Source: UBA7672 sp965229115 | Lineage (GTDB): Bacteria; Pseudomonadota; Alphaproteobacteria; Caulobacterales; Hyphomonadaceae | Assembly (NCBI GenBank): GCA_965229115.1 | Contig: CBDDIR010000003.1 | Coordinates: forward strand, 1,302,001-1,366,000 | Direction of reading: 5' to 3' | DNA length: 64,000 nt | Part shown: piece after piece, positions 43,439 to 51,391 of the stretch | How the letters are laid out: each line of letters starts with the position of its first letter | Position numbering within the stretch: position 1 is the first letter of the stretch | Translations under genes and position numbers: made by a program | Notes under the pieces: generated by a model | Seen by the model: the letters and a program-made list of their open reading frames with translations, nothing else | Told to the model about the DNA's origin: nothing | Databases searched by the model: none

Positions 43439-45238
43439 TCAGGCCGCTTCCGCGGCTTCGGCGTTCCCACGGATGATTTGCGACAGGGGGCCGCGGTGGT
43501 CGGCGAGGGCCTGGCGCATGTCGTTGTAGCCGGCTTCTACGGCCTCGTCGTATTCCTTCCAGTCGCGCAGTTCGACGTCCTTCATCTGTGGGACGATGAG
43601 GATGTCGGTGAGGGCGCGGTGCTTGTTCGGGTCGATCGAGATCGTGGCGGCGCGCATCAGCAGGTTGGCGATGGGCGGGGCTGACTTCAGGCCGTGCCTC
43701 AGCGTCCATGTGATGAAGCCGGGTGGGTTGATGAAGTCGTCGGCCGAGAGGCCTTCGGGGGCCACGGCGACATCGACGCCGATGATGCGGCCGCGATGCA
43801 TGTCGCGCATCACGTCGACGGGGAAGTTGTTGAGCACGGCGCCGTCGACCAGAACCTGTTTCTGCGAGACGAAGGGCGGCAGGATGCCGGGCAGCGAGAT
43901 GGTGGCGCGGAGGGCTTCGCGCAGCAGGCCTTCGGTGTGAACCTGGAAGGCGCCTTGCGTCAGGTTCGTCGAGACGGCGAAGAACGGCAGGTGCAGGTCT
44001 TCGATCGTGGTCTCGCCATAGTGTTCCTTCAGGCGCGCATCGACCTTGTGGCCTTTGACGAGGCCGACGACGGGCAGGCGGTAATCCGACAGCGGATTGG
44101 ATTCGACGAACGCCTTGCGGATGCGGCGATCCATTTCCGCGTCGTCCCAACCGCAGGCAACGCCAGCCGCGACGATGGCACCCATGGAGGCGCCGCCGAC
44201 GAAGTCGATCGGGCAGTTGGCTTCGCGCAGTGCGCGGATGACGCCGATATGGGCGTAGGCGCGTGCGCCGCCGCCGGACAGGACGAGGCCGACGGACTTG
44301 CCGGACATGGTGCGGGCGAGGCGGCGGCAGTCTTCGCCTTCCATGCCGTGCCAGTGGAAGACGCGTGCGGCGTCTGCCGCGTATTTCCATTCGAGCGTGC
44401 GCGTGGCGGGACGCTCGCCGTCATGATGCAGCAGGATGAGGTCGACGAGGCGGAACTGGCGCGCCGGCGAGGGATCGTCCGGCAGCAGCGGGATAGACGG
44501 ACGCGCATCGCCCCGAGCGAGCAGCCAGATGCGGTCGGAATGGCGCTGGGTCATCTTGAACCAGGGCGTGTCGCCGAGGGTCGAGAGCAGGAGCACGATG
44601 TCGTTGCGCAGTTCGAGTTCGTCGAAATAGGTCGCCGGCATGCCGACGGCTTCCTCGCCGACGATGGCGACGCGCAGGCCCATAGATTTTAGATCGTCCG
44701 CGATGACGTGGGCGCGTTGTTTCAGGTCGATGGTGGGCGAGGCGGCGACGATGCCGAACACGCGCGGCTCTGCGGCGCGGCCGGTTTTCTTCCGGGCCTG
44801 GCGCATGCGGATCATGATGACGCGCGTCAGGCGCTCGAGGATGGCCGGATCGGACTTCACCAGGTTCATGAAGCCCTGGCGGGACATGGACAGGAGTTCG
44901 GTATCGCGCAGGGCGAAGACGGCGTGCTCGTGCGGCTCGCCGGCGATCATGGACATCTCGCCGACCGGTTCGCCGGCGCGGATGTGTCCCAGCAGCTCCA
45001 TCTGGCCATTGGCGCCGACGCGGAAGGCGCCCAGCGAGCCGGACAGGACGAAATAGATGTTGTCTGAGGGCTCGCCCGGGCCGAACAGCTGCCAGCCGCC
45101 GGGGAGGCCGAAATACCTGGTGTGATCCTCCGCTGCCTTCAGGGCGCGCGCAGGCGCATCCCGCAGGAAGGGGACCGACTTCAGCGTCGGCAACAGGGTC
45201 GGTTCTTCCACCGACCTATCCTTCGTCTTCAAACCCAT
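43439..45238 (-). CDS. Patatin-like phospholipase fused to a cyclic-nucleotide-binding domain
   Basis: 599 residues. The N-terminal cNMP/CRP-type domain (about 20-140) has GPGEPSDNIYFVLSGSLGAF and GEPVGEMSMIAGE, a complete phosphate-binding cassette outline. A linker of about 170 residues with a Rossmann-like look follows. The patatin domain (about 318-500) has the oxyanion GGGARAYAHIGV, nucleophile Ser351 in GGASMG and the dyad Asp465 in DGAVLNN. Neuropathy-target-esterase-like bacterial proteins share this plan. It likely hydrolyses phospholipid or lysophospholipid under nucleotide control. It is convergent with the HExxH gene (5 bp between stops). Confidence 0.9.
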   Translation of the reverse strand: MGLKTKDRSVEEPTLLPTLKSVPFLRDAPARALKAAEDHTRYFGLPGGWQLFGPGEPSDNIYFVLSGSLGAFRVGANGQMELLGHIRAGEPVGEMSMIAGEPHEHAVFALRDTELLSMSRQGFMNLVKSDPAILERLTRVIMIRMRQARKKTGRAAEPRVFGIVAASPTIDLKQRAHVIADDLKSMGLRVAIVGEEAVGMPATYFDELELRNDIVLLLSTLGDTPWFKMTQRHSDRIWLLARGDARPSIPLLPDDPSPARQFRLVDLILLHHDGERPATRTLEWKYAADAARVFHWHGMEGEDCRRLARTMSGKSVGLVLSGGGARAYAHIGVIRALREANCPIDFVGGASMGAIVAAGVACGWDDAEMDRRIRKAFVESNPLSDYRLPVVGLVKGHKVDARLKEHYGETTIEDLHLPFFAVSTNLTQGAFQVHTEGLLREALRATISLPGILPPFVSQKQVLVDGAVLNNFPVDVMRDMHRGRIIGVDVAVAPEGLSADDFINPPGFITWTLRHGLKSAPPIANLLMRAATISIDPNKHRALTDILIVPQMKDVELRDWKEYDEAVEAGYNDMRQALADHRGPLSQIIRGNAEAAEAA

Positions 45239-45394
45239 GGTTCGACCCGGCCCGGATAGTTACCCTCCAATTTCAACAATAACGCGCAACCTTGAAGGAA
45301 AGGTTGGGGCTATTGCGCTTCGGCGCGCGCGTTTGGCTTGCCACCCACCCTCCGGCTGACCTTAATGCCGGGAATCGGCAGAATGGCAGGGCCT

Positions 45395-47017
45395 ATGGCG
45401 CGTCTTCATACTCAGGTAGTTACGACCTCCGAGCGCTTTCAAGGCAATGCTGCTGCAATGCAGCGGCTTGTTGATGAGCTGCGGGAGAAATCGGCGAAAG
45501 CGGCGCTAGGCGGCCCGGAAAATTCGCGGTCGCGGCATACGGCGCGGGGGAAGCTGCTGCCGCGGGAGCGGGTGGAGCAGCTGATCGATCCGGCGTCGCC
45601 CTTCCTGGAGCTGTCGCCGCTGGCGGCGGACGGCATGTATGATGGCGAGGCGCCGGCCTCTGGGGTGATCACCGGGATCGGCCGGGTCGCGGGCCGCGAG
45701 TGTGTGATCGTGTGCAACGACGCCACGGTGAAGGGCGGGGCGTATTTCCCGATTACGGTCAAGAAGCACCTGCGGGCGCAGGAAGTGGCGCTCGAGAACA
45801 ACCTGCCGTGCGTCTATCTGGTGGACTCGGGCGGCGCGAACCTGCCGCACCAGTCGGAGGTGTTTCCGGACCGGGAGCATTTCGGGCGCATCTTCTACAA
45901 CCAGGCCAATATGAGCGCGCGGGGCATTCCGCAGGTGGCGGCCGTGATGGGCTCGTGCACGGCGGGTGGCGCGTATGTGCCTGCCATGTCGGACGAGACG
46001 GTGATCGTGCGTAAGCAAGGTACGATCTTCCTCGGCGGTCCGCCGCTGGTGAAGGCGGCGACGGGCGAGATCATCTCGGCGGAAGATCTGGGCGGGGCGG
46101 ATGTGCACGCACGCAGGTCTGGCGTGGCGGATCACTATGCGGCGAACGACGCGCATGCGCTGCAGATGGTTCGGGACATCGTCAAGAACTTCAACCGGCC
46201 GAAGCGCGTGACGCTTGATGTGCGCGATCCCCGTCCGCCGGCGTATGATCCGTCGGAGCTGGGCGGCGTGGTGCCGGTGGATGCGCGCGAGCCCTATGAT
46301 GTGCGCGAGGTGATTGCGCGGCTGGTGGACGGCTCGGAGTTCGACGAGTTCAAGAAGCTGTATGGCGAAACGCTGGTTACGGGCTTTGCGCATCTGAACG
46401 GACTGCCGATCGGCATCCTCGCGAACAACGGCATCCTGTTCTCCGAGAGCGCGCAGAAGGCGGCGCACTTCATCCAGCTGTGCGATCAGCGCGGCATTCC
46501 GCTGGTGTTTCTGCAGAACATCACGGGCTTCATGGTCGGCTCGAAATACGAGGCGGGCGGTATCGCCAAGGATGGCGCCAAGATGGTTACGGCTGTGGCG
46601 ACGGCGCGCGTGCCGAAGTTCACCGTGGTGATCGGCGGCTCCTATGGCGCCGGCAATTACGGCATGTGCGGGCGCGCCTATTCTCCGCGCTTCCTGTTCA
46701 TGTGGCCGAATGCGCGCATCTCTGTCATGGGCGGCGAGCAAGCGGCGAGCGTGCTGGCGACGGTCAAGCGCGATGCGATGGAAGCCAAGGGCGAGACGTG
46801 GGCGGCCGAAGCCGAAGCGAAGTTCAAGCAGCCGATCCGCGATCTCTATGAGCGCGAAGGCTCGCCCTACTTCTCCACCGCGCGCCTCTGGGACGATGGC
46901 GTTATCGCCCCGCAGGACACCCGCCGCGTGCTGGGTCTCGCCCTGTCAGCTGCACTGAATGCGCCGCATGGTCGCGCGCCGGATCGCGAAAGCGCGTTCG
47001 GCGTTTTCAGGATGTAG
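45395..47017 (+). CDS. mccB: Methylcrotonyl-CoA carboxylase beta subunit (carboxyltransferase)
   Basis: 540 residues from the ATG at 45395; ATGs at 45365 and 45383 are alternatives. The sequence YDGEAPASGVITGIGRVAGRECV, NDATVKGGAYFPITVKKHLR and DREHFGRIFYNQANMSARG are characteristic of MCC beta rather than propionyl-CoA carboxylase. Both carboxyltransferase halves are complete, including GGSYGAGNYGMCGRAY. It transfers carboxyl from biotin to 3-methylcrotonyl-CoA in leucine breakdown. The biotin subunit is encoded at 51392-53404 and a hydratase at 47880-48671. Confidence 0.93.
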   Translation: MARLHTQVVTTSERFQGNAAAMQRLVDELREKSAKAALGGPENSRSRHTARGKLLPRERVEQLIDPASPFLELSPLAADGMYDGEAPASGVITGIGRVAGRECVIVCNDATVKGGAYFPITVKKHLRAQEVALENNLPCVYLVDSGGANLPHQSEVFPDREHFGRIFYNQANMSARGIPQVAAVMGSCTAGGAYVPAMSDETVIVRKQGTIFLGGPPLVKAATGEIISAEDLGGADVHARRSGVADHYAANDAHALQMVRDIVKNFNRPKRVTLDVRDPRPPAYDPSELGGVVPVDAREPYDVREVIARLVDGSEFDEFKKLYGETLVTGFAHLNGLPIGILANNGILFSESAQKAAHFIQLCDQRGIPLVFLQNITGFMVGSKYEAGGIAKDGAKMVTAVATARVPKFTVVIGGSYGAGNYGMCGRAYSPRFLFMWPNARISVMGGEQAASVLATVKRDAMEAKGETWAAEAEAKFKQPIRDLYEREGSPYFSTARLWDDGVIAPQDTRRVLGLALSAALNAPHGRAPDRESAFGVFRM

Positions 47018-47029
47018 ATCCGGAGTTTC

Positions 47030-47833
47030 ATGAACAGCGACGCTCTCAATGCGCTTGATCAGACGGTCGCCATAGCGCGGGAGCGGGCGAGCGGGCGGAT
47101 TCCGATTGTGGGGATTGCCGGGCCGCAGGGGTCGGGCAAGACGACGCTGGTGGCGGCGTATGCGGCTGCGCATAAGGGCGCGGCGCATTTTTCGATTGAT
47201 GATGTGTATCTGCCGGCAAGTTATCGGCGGTTGCTGGCGCAGAGCGTCCATCCGCTGTTTGAAACGCGCGGGCCGCCGGGGAGCCACAACCTCGTCCAGT
47301 ATAACGAAGCGATCGACGAGTTGCTGGAGGCCAAGGTCGGCGCGCAGACTTTCCTGCCGGCTTTCGACAAGGTGCTCGACAATCCGGTGCACGCGACGCG
47401 CAAGCCGGTGTTCCGCGGGACGCCCAGCGTGATCCTGGTCGATGGCTGGTGCCTGGGCGCGACGGGGCAGACGCCCGAGCAGTTGGCTATTCCGGTGAAC
47501 GACCTCGAAGCCAAGGAAGATGCGAAGGCTGAGTGGCGGCGCGAGGTGAATGAGAATCTTGCGGGCGCCTATCAGAATGCGTTCGCGCGTCTGGATGCGA
47601 TCCTGTGCCTGAATGCGCCGTCGTTCGAGATCATCCAGCAATGGCGTTGCGAGCAGGAAGAGGGGCTGCTGGGCCGGGCGCTCACCGAGGCCGATCGCCA
47701 GCGCATTGCCCGCTTCGTGGCGCATTTCGAGCGCATCACGCGTCATATGATGGCGGGAGGGCGTCGCGCCGACATTGAAGTGCAGCTGGATGCAAGGCGC
47801 AACGTTTCGGAAGTCCGTCATCTGACGACGTGA
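47030..47833 (+). CDS. P-loop kinase of the D-glycerate 3-kinase (GLYK)-like family
   Basis: 267 residues. The Walker A motif GPQGSGKTTL (about 30-39) follows IPIVGIA. SIDDVYLP, RGPPGSHN and PAFDKVLDNP match the plant-type glycerate kinase/YggC pattern, with the DGWCLGA motif at about 140. It likely phosphorylates glycerate or another small hydroxy acid. It lies 12 bp after mccB, inside the leucine-degradation set, where a glycerate kinase has no obvious role; its substrate may differ. Confidence 0.8.
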   Translation: MNSDALNALDQTVAIARERASGRIPIVGIAGPQGSGKTTLVAAYAAAHKGAAHFSIDDVYLPASYRRLLAQSVHPLFETRGPPGSHNLVQYNEAIDELLEAKVGAQTFLPAFDKVLDNPVHATRKPVFRGTPSVILVDGWCLGATGQTPEQLAIPVNDLEAKEDAKAEWRREVNENLAGAYQNAFARLDAILCLNAPSFEIIQQWRCEQEEGLLGRALTEADRQRIARFVAHFERITRHMMAGGRRADIEVQLDARRNVSEVRHLTT

Positions 47834-47879
47834 CGAACGACCCCCACAGGACTACATCACTCCAAAACGGAGCAGTCTA

Positions 47880-48671
47880 ATGGCTTACGAACACATTCTC
47901 CTCGATGTCTCGCCGGAAGGCACGGCGGTGCTGACGCTGAACCGGCCGGAGAAGCGGAACGCGTTCAACGCGCTGGTGATCGAGGAGTTGTCGGATGCCT
48001 TCGAGACGCTATCGAAGAACCCCGAATGCCGCCTGCTGCTGATCCGCGGCAATGGCCCCGTGTTCTCGGCGGGCGCTGATCTGGAATGGATGAAGGCGGC
48101 CTCGCACTATTCCGAACGCGAGAATGAGGAAGACGCCTACGCGATGGCGGAGATGCTGCGTCGCCTGTTCGAGCTTCCGCAGGTGACGATTGCACTGCTG
48201 CATGGCGCGGCGATGGCGGGGGCTTGCGGACTTGCTGCTGCGGCCGATATCGCGATCGCACGCAAGGGCACGATCTTCTCGTTCTCCGAAGTGAAGCTTG
48301 GCATCATCCCGGCGACGATCTCGCCTTACGTGATCAACGCCATCGGCCCGCGCTGGGCGCGTGCGCTGTTCGTGACGGCGGAGCGTTTTGAGAGCGACTT
48401 TGCCGCGAAGATCGGCCTGATCCATCACGAGGTCGAGGACGAGATGGCGATGGAGAAGCTGGTCGAGCATTACGCTGACCTGACCTACGCCGCATCGCCC
48501 GCAGCCGTGGCCGACACCAAGATCCTCGTCTCGCGTGTCACTGGCGAGATCATCGACTCGAGCCTTGGCCATCTCACTGCCAAGCGCCTTGCCCATCGTC
48601 GTGTGAGCGAGCAGGGCAAGGAGGGCCTTGCCGCCTTCCTCGAGAAGCGCAAGCCGGTCTGGGCGCGCTAA
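47880..48671 (+). CDS. Enoyl-CoA hydratase, probable methylglutaconyl-CoA hydratase
   Basis: 263 residues of the crotonase fold. GNGPVFSAGADLEWMK (about 58-73) and GAAMAGACGLAAAADIAIA form the oxyanion hole. The segment FSFSEVKLGIIPATISPYV has the second conserved Glu, and the ISPYV form is typical of methylglutaconyl-CoA hydratases (LiuC/AUH). Position between the mcc subunits supports that specificity: it hydrates the MCC product to HMG-CoA. An HMG-CoA lyase is not in the window. Confidence 0.88.
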   Translation: MAYEHILLDVSPEGTAVLTLNRPEKRNAFNALVIEELSDAFETLSKNPECRLLLIRGNGPVFSAGADLEWMKAASHYSERENEEDAYAMAEMLRRLFELPQVTIALLHGAAMAGACGLAAAADIAIARKGTIFSFSEVKLGIIPATISPYVINAIGPRWARALFVTAERFESDFAAKIGLIHHEVEDEMAMEKLVEHYADLTYAASPAAVADTKILVSRVTGEIIDSSLGHLTAKRLAHRRVSEQGKEGLAAFLEKRKPVWAR

Positions 48672-48695
48672 CATCGCAAAAGGCTGGATCAGGGG

Positions 48696-49565
48696 ATGTC
48701 CCGCCGCCTGAAACTTGAGGCATGGCTGCACGCGCGCCGCGAGGCGTGGCGCACGGCTTTCGTCAAAGGTCCCATCACCAGCTTCACCTTCGAATTCGTC
48801 TCGTTAGGCGTGAAGCAGGCGTGGGCCTGCCTGTTCGGCGGTCTGATGCTGGCGGTGCTGGTCGGCAGCTTCCTGTTCTATCCCGCCGATGCGCCGCTGG
48901 CGCGCTATGATTTCATCACGCTCGCGGCGTTTGGCATTCAGGCGGCGATGCTCGCGACCAGGCTGGAGACGTGGGAAGAGGCGCGGGTGATCTTCGCCTT
49001 CCACGTCGTCGGCACGATCATGGAGATCTTCAAGACCGGCGCAGGCTCGTGGATCTATCCGGAAGAGTCATTCCTGCGCATCGCAGGCGTGCCGCTGTTT
49101 TCCGGCTTCATGTATGCGGCGGTGGGCAGCTATCTCGCACGCGTCTGGCGCATCTTCGAATTCCGCTTCGCGCGCTTCCCGCCGCTGTGGGTTCAGGGGA
49201 TTCTGGCCGTCCTGATCTACGCGAACTTCTTCGCGCATCATTATCTGCCAGATATCCGCCTCGCCCTGTTCGCCTTCAGCGTGATCATTTATGCCCCATG
49301 CTTCGTCTATTTCCGGCCAGACCGGGAAGAACGTTTCATGCCGCTGGCGGTTGGGCTCGTCCTCGTTGCGCTGTTCATCTGGTTTGCCGAAAACCTCGGC
49401 ACATTTGCCCGCGCCTGGGTCTATCCAAGCCAGGACAAAGGGTGGCATCCGGTCTCGCTGGACAAGCTCGGGTCCTGGTATTTGTTGATGATCATCAGCT
49501 TCGTGCTGGTGGCCGCCGTACACCGTGGGCCATGGCGCCACGGGACGGGACGGCAGAAGGGGTAG
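48696..49565 (+). CDS. DUF817 family integral membrane protein
   Basis: 289 residues with about eight hydrophobic segments. FEFVSLGVKQAWACLFGGLML, VVGTIMEIFKTGAGSW, FSGFMYAAVGSYLARVWRIF (each within family-typical positions) and the ENLGTFARAW block are DUF817 (YoaT-like) features. Conserved Glu, Lys and His residues in membrane segments suggest an enzyme or transporter, but none has been assigned. It starts 24 bp after the hydratase gene and probably shares its transcript. Confidence 0.88.
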   Translation: MSRRLKLEAWLHARREAWRTAFVKGPITSFTFEFVSLGVKQAWACLFGGLMLAVLVGSFLFYPADAPLARYDFITLAAFGIQAAMLATRLETWEEARVIFAFHVVGTIMEIFKTGAGSWIYPEESFLRIAGVPLFSGFMYAAVGSYLARVWRIFEFRFARFPPLWVQGILAVLIYANFFAHHYLPDIRLALFAFSVIIYAPCFVYFRPDREERFMPLAVGLVLVALFIWFAENLGTFARAWVYPSQDKGWHPVSLDKLGSWYLLMIISFVLVAAVHRGPWRHGTGRQKG

Positions 49566-49570
49566 TACGG

Positions 49571-50599
49571 ATGAGCGGGGAAATCGAAGCCGTGGGCGCT
49601 GTCGCGACTGCGGGTCTCGTCGCTGGCGCGATCGAGAAGACCGCGTCGCCGGATGAGACCGTGCATGCGGCCGAAGCCCATGGCGTCTGCGCCAATTGCG
49701 GCAAGGAGATCCATGGCAATTTTTGCGCGAATTGCGGACAACCCGCGCACGTGCACCGCACGCTCGGCCACATGGTCGAGGAATTCCTGCACGGTCTGCT
49801 GCACTTCGACACGCGCGCGTGGCGCACCATTCCCATGCTGGTGTTCCGCCCTGGAACGCTGACGCGCGATTATATTCACGGGAAGCGGGCGCGCTTCATC
49901 TCGCCGCTGGCGATCTATCTGTTGTGCGTCTTCACCATGTTCGCGGTCTTCGCGTTCACGGGCGGCACACCGATCGAGATGGGCGAGGCGACGGACGAGA
50001 TCGTTGCGTCGATCGATCCGGCTGCGCCTGAAGCAGCCACGTCTGACGCAGCCGCTCCTGAAGCTCACGACGGCGCCACGGAAATCTACAAGGTCAACGA
50101 ACGCGGCGATGTGTTCGAGCAGATCAAGCACGCCTATGAGAGCGGTGCGATCAAGGTCAACTCGAACATCCCGTATCTGGACAAGAAGATAAAACACAAG
50201 CTCGAGAACCCGGAGCTGGCTTTCTACAAGATCCAGAACGCGGCGTATAAATTCGCCTTCCTGCTGGTGCCGATCTCGCTGCCGCTGGTGTGGCTGCTGT
50301 TCTTCTGGAAGCGCGGGTTCACGCTGTTCGACCACACGGTCTACATTCTGTATTCGCTGTCCTACGTGTCGCTTCTGTTCATCGTGATGGCTGCCTTCTC
50401 GCGCGCGCCGGCCTTCCTGCAGAACCTGATACCGCTGCTGGTGCTCACCATTCCCGTGCACGCCTACTTCCAGATGAAGGGCGGCTATTCGCTCGGCTGG
50501 TTCTCGGCGCTGTGGCGTGTGCCGATGATGATGTTGCTGGCGGTGCTCGGCCTGTCGTTCTTCCTCGTCGCCATCATCCTCGTCGGCCTGACGGGCTAG
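49571..50599 (+). CDS. DUF3667 family membrane protein with zinc-ribbon N-terminus
   Basis: 342 residues from the ATG at 49571 (AAGGGG upstream). A zinc-ribbon-like pair CANCGKEIHGNFCANCGQ lies at about residues 37-54. It is followed by the DUF3667 segment HMVEEFLHGLLHFDTRAWRT and TLTRDYIHGKRARFISPLA. One membrane segment is near residue 120, an acidic Ala-rich loop follows, and three to four segments are at the C-terminus. Function is unknown. It lies 5 bp after the DUF817 gene and its stop overlaps the stop of the convergent barrel gene. Confidence 0.88.
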   Translation: MSGEIEAVGAVATAGLVAGAIEKTASPDETVHAAEAHGVCANCGKEIHGNFCANCGQPAHVHRTLGHMVEEFLHGLLHFDTRAWRTIPMLVFRPGTLTRDYIHGKRARFISPLAIYLLCVFTMFAVFAFTGGTPIEMGEATDEIVASIDPAAPEAATSDAAAPEAHDGATEIYKVNERGDVFEQIKHAYESGAIKVNSNIPYLDKKIKHKLENPELAFYKIQNAAYKFAFLLVPISLPLVWLLFFWKRGFTLFDHTVYILYSLSYVSLLFIVMAAFSRAPAFLQNLIPLLVLTIPVHAYFQMKGGYSLGWFSALWRVPMMMLLAVLGLSFFLVAIILVGLTG

Positions 50600-51246
50600 A
50601 GGCGGAGCTTCACGCCGGCGGAGATGCTGGTGTTGGTGATGTCGAAGCCGTCTGTGCGACCGCTCGCGCCGGCCTGGCCCGCTTCGACGGAGACGCGCAG
50701 CGAACGCATGCGGGCTTCGGTATAGACCATGAGGTTCGAGGTCAGTCGCGCCTCGACGCCCGCGATGGCCTGCAGGTTGAGGCTGGTATCGGTTGAATCG
50801 GTGATGACGCCATCGTCGATGTTGACGCTGGCGATGCCGACGCCTGCGCCGAGATAGACATTGGTGCGGCTGTTGAAGCGGAAATCGCGATAGCCGATGG
50901 CGTCTAGCGAATAGGCGGAGAGGCCGGGGCCGGTGCGCTGGCCGAACTGCCATGTCGCGTCGGCATTGTCGCGATCCTGCCAGCTGAAGCCCACTTCCGC
51001 GCGCCAGTTGTCGCCGAGATTGAGGCCGTAGGCTGCGTCGATGATGTAGCCATCCCCCATGCTGGCTTCGACGGGGAAGAGGCGCTCGACGGTATAGTTG
51101 TAGTCCTTTCCGCTGATCTGGCCGATGGCGAGCGAGGCATAGCTGCCGGTGATGAGCGGCGCTGGTTCGGCGGTCTGGGCGTGGGCTGAGCCCATCGCTG
51201 CAACGGGGGCGGCCAGCAGGGTGAAGCCGATCAGCTCACGTTTCAT
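50596..51246 (-). CDS. Outer-membrane beta-barrel protein
   Basis: 216 residues from the ATG at 51246 (GGAG six bases upstream; an ATG at 51258 would add four residues). The signal peptide covers about 1-24 (ending SAHA-QT). The rest is a series of alternating amphipathic strands with Gly and aromatic residues, e.g. VYLGAGVGIASVNI and LMVYTEARMRSLRVSV, ending in Leu-Arg-Leu with a penultimate strand, as in small 8-stranded OmpW/OmpX/OprF-like barrels. It is probably a surface-exposed protein of unknown function, convergent with the DUF3667 gene. Confidence 0.8.
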   Translation of the reverse strand: MKRELIGFTLLAAPVAAMGSAHAQTAEPAPLITGSYASLAIGQISGKDYNYTVERLFPVEASMGDGYIIDAAYGLNLGDNWRAEVGFSWQDRDNADATWQFGQRTGPGLSAYSLDAIGYRDFRFNSRTNVYLGAGVGIASVNIDDGVITDSTDTSLNLQAIAGVEARLTSNLMVYTEARMRSLRVSVEAGQAGASGRTDGFDITNTSISAGVKLRL

Positions 51247-51391
51247 TCGCGTCTCCATCGCCCCCTCGGCCCCAGAGTCGCTAGCGTATTGTCGTGGTTC
51301 GCTGATTCTGTGTCTAACCCGGCGGAAACTCTCGCGCCAGCATTTGCGAAAATCGCTTCCTTCGTTTCGCGCCGCGTCCTAGTTTCCCGCC

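Noticed and set aside
48971..49570. Upstream extension of the DUF3667 frame across the DUF817 gene
   Set aside because: It is Arg-rich shadow sequence; the ATG at 49571 has a ribosome site and gives a normal DUF3667 N-terminus.
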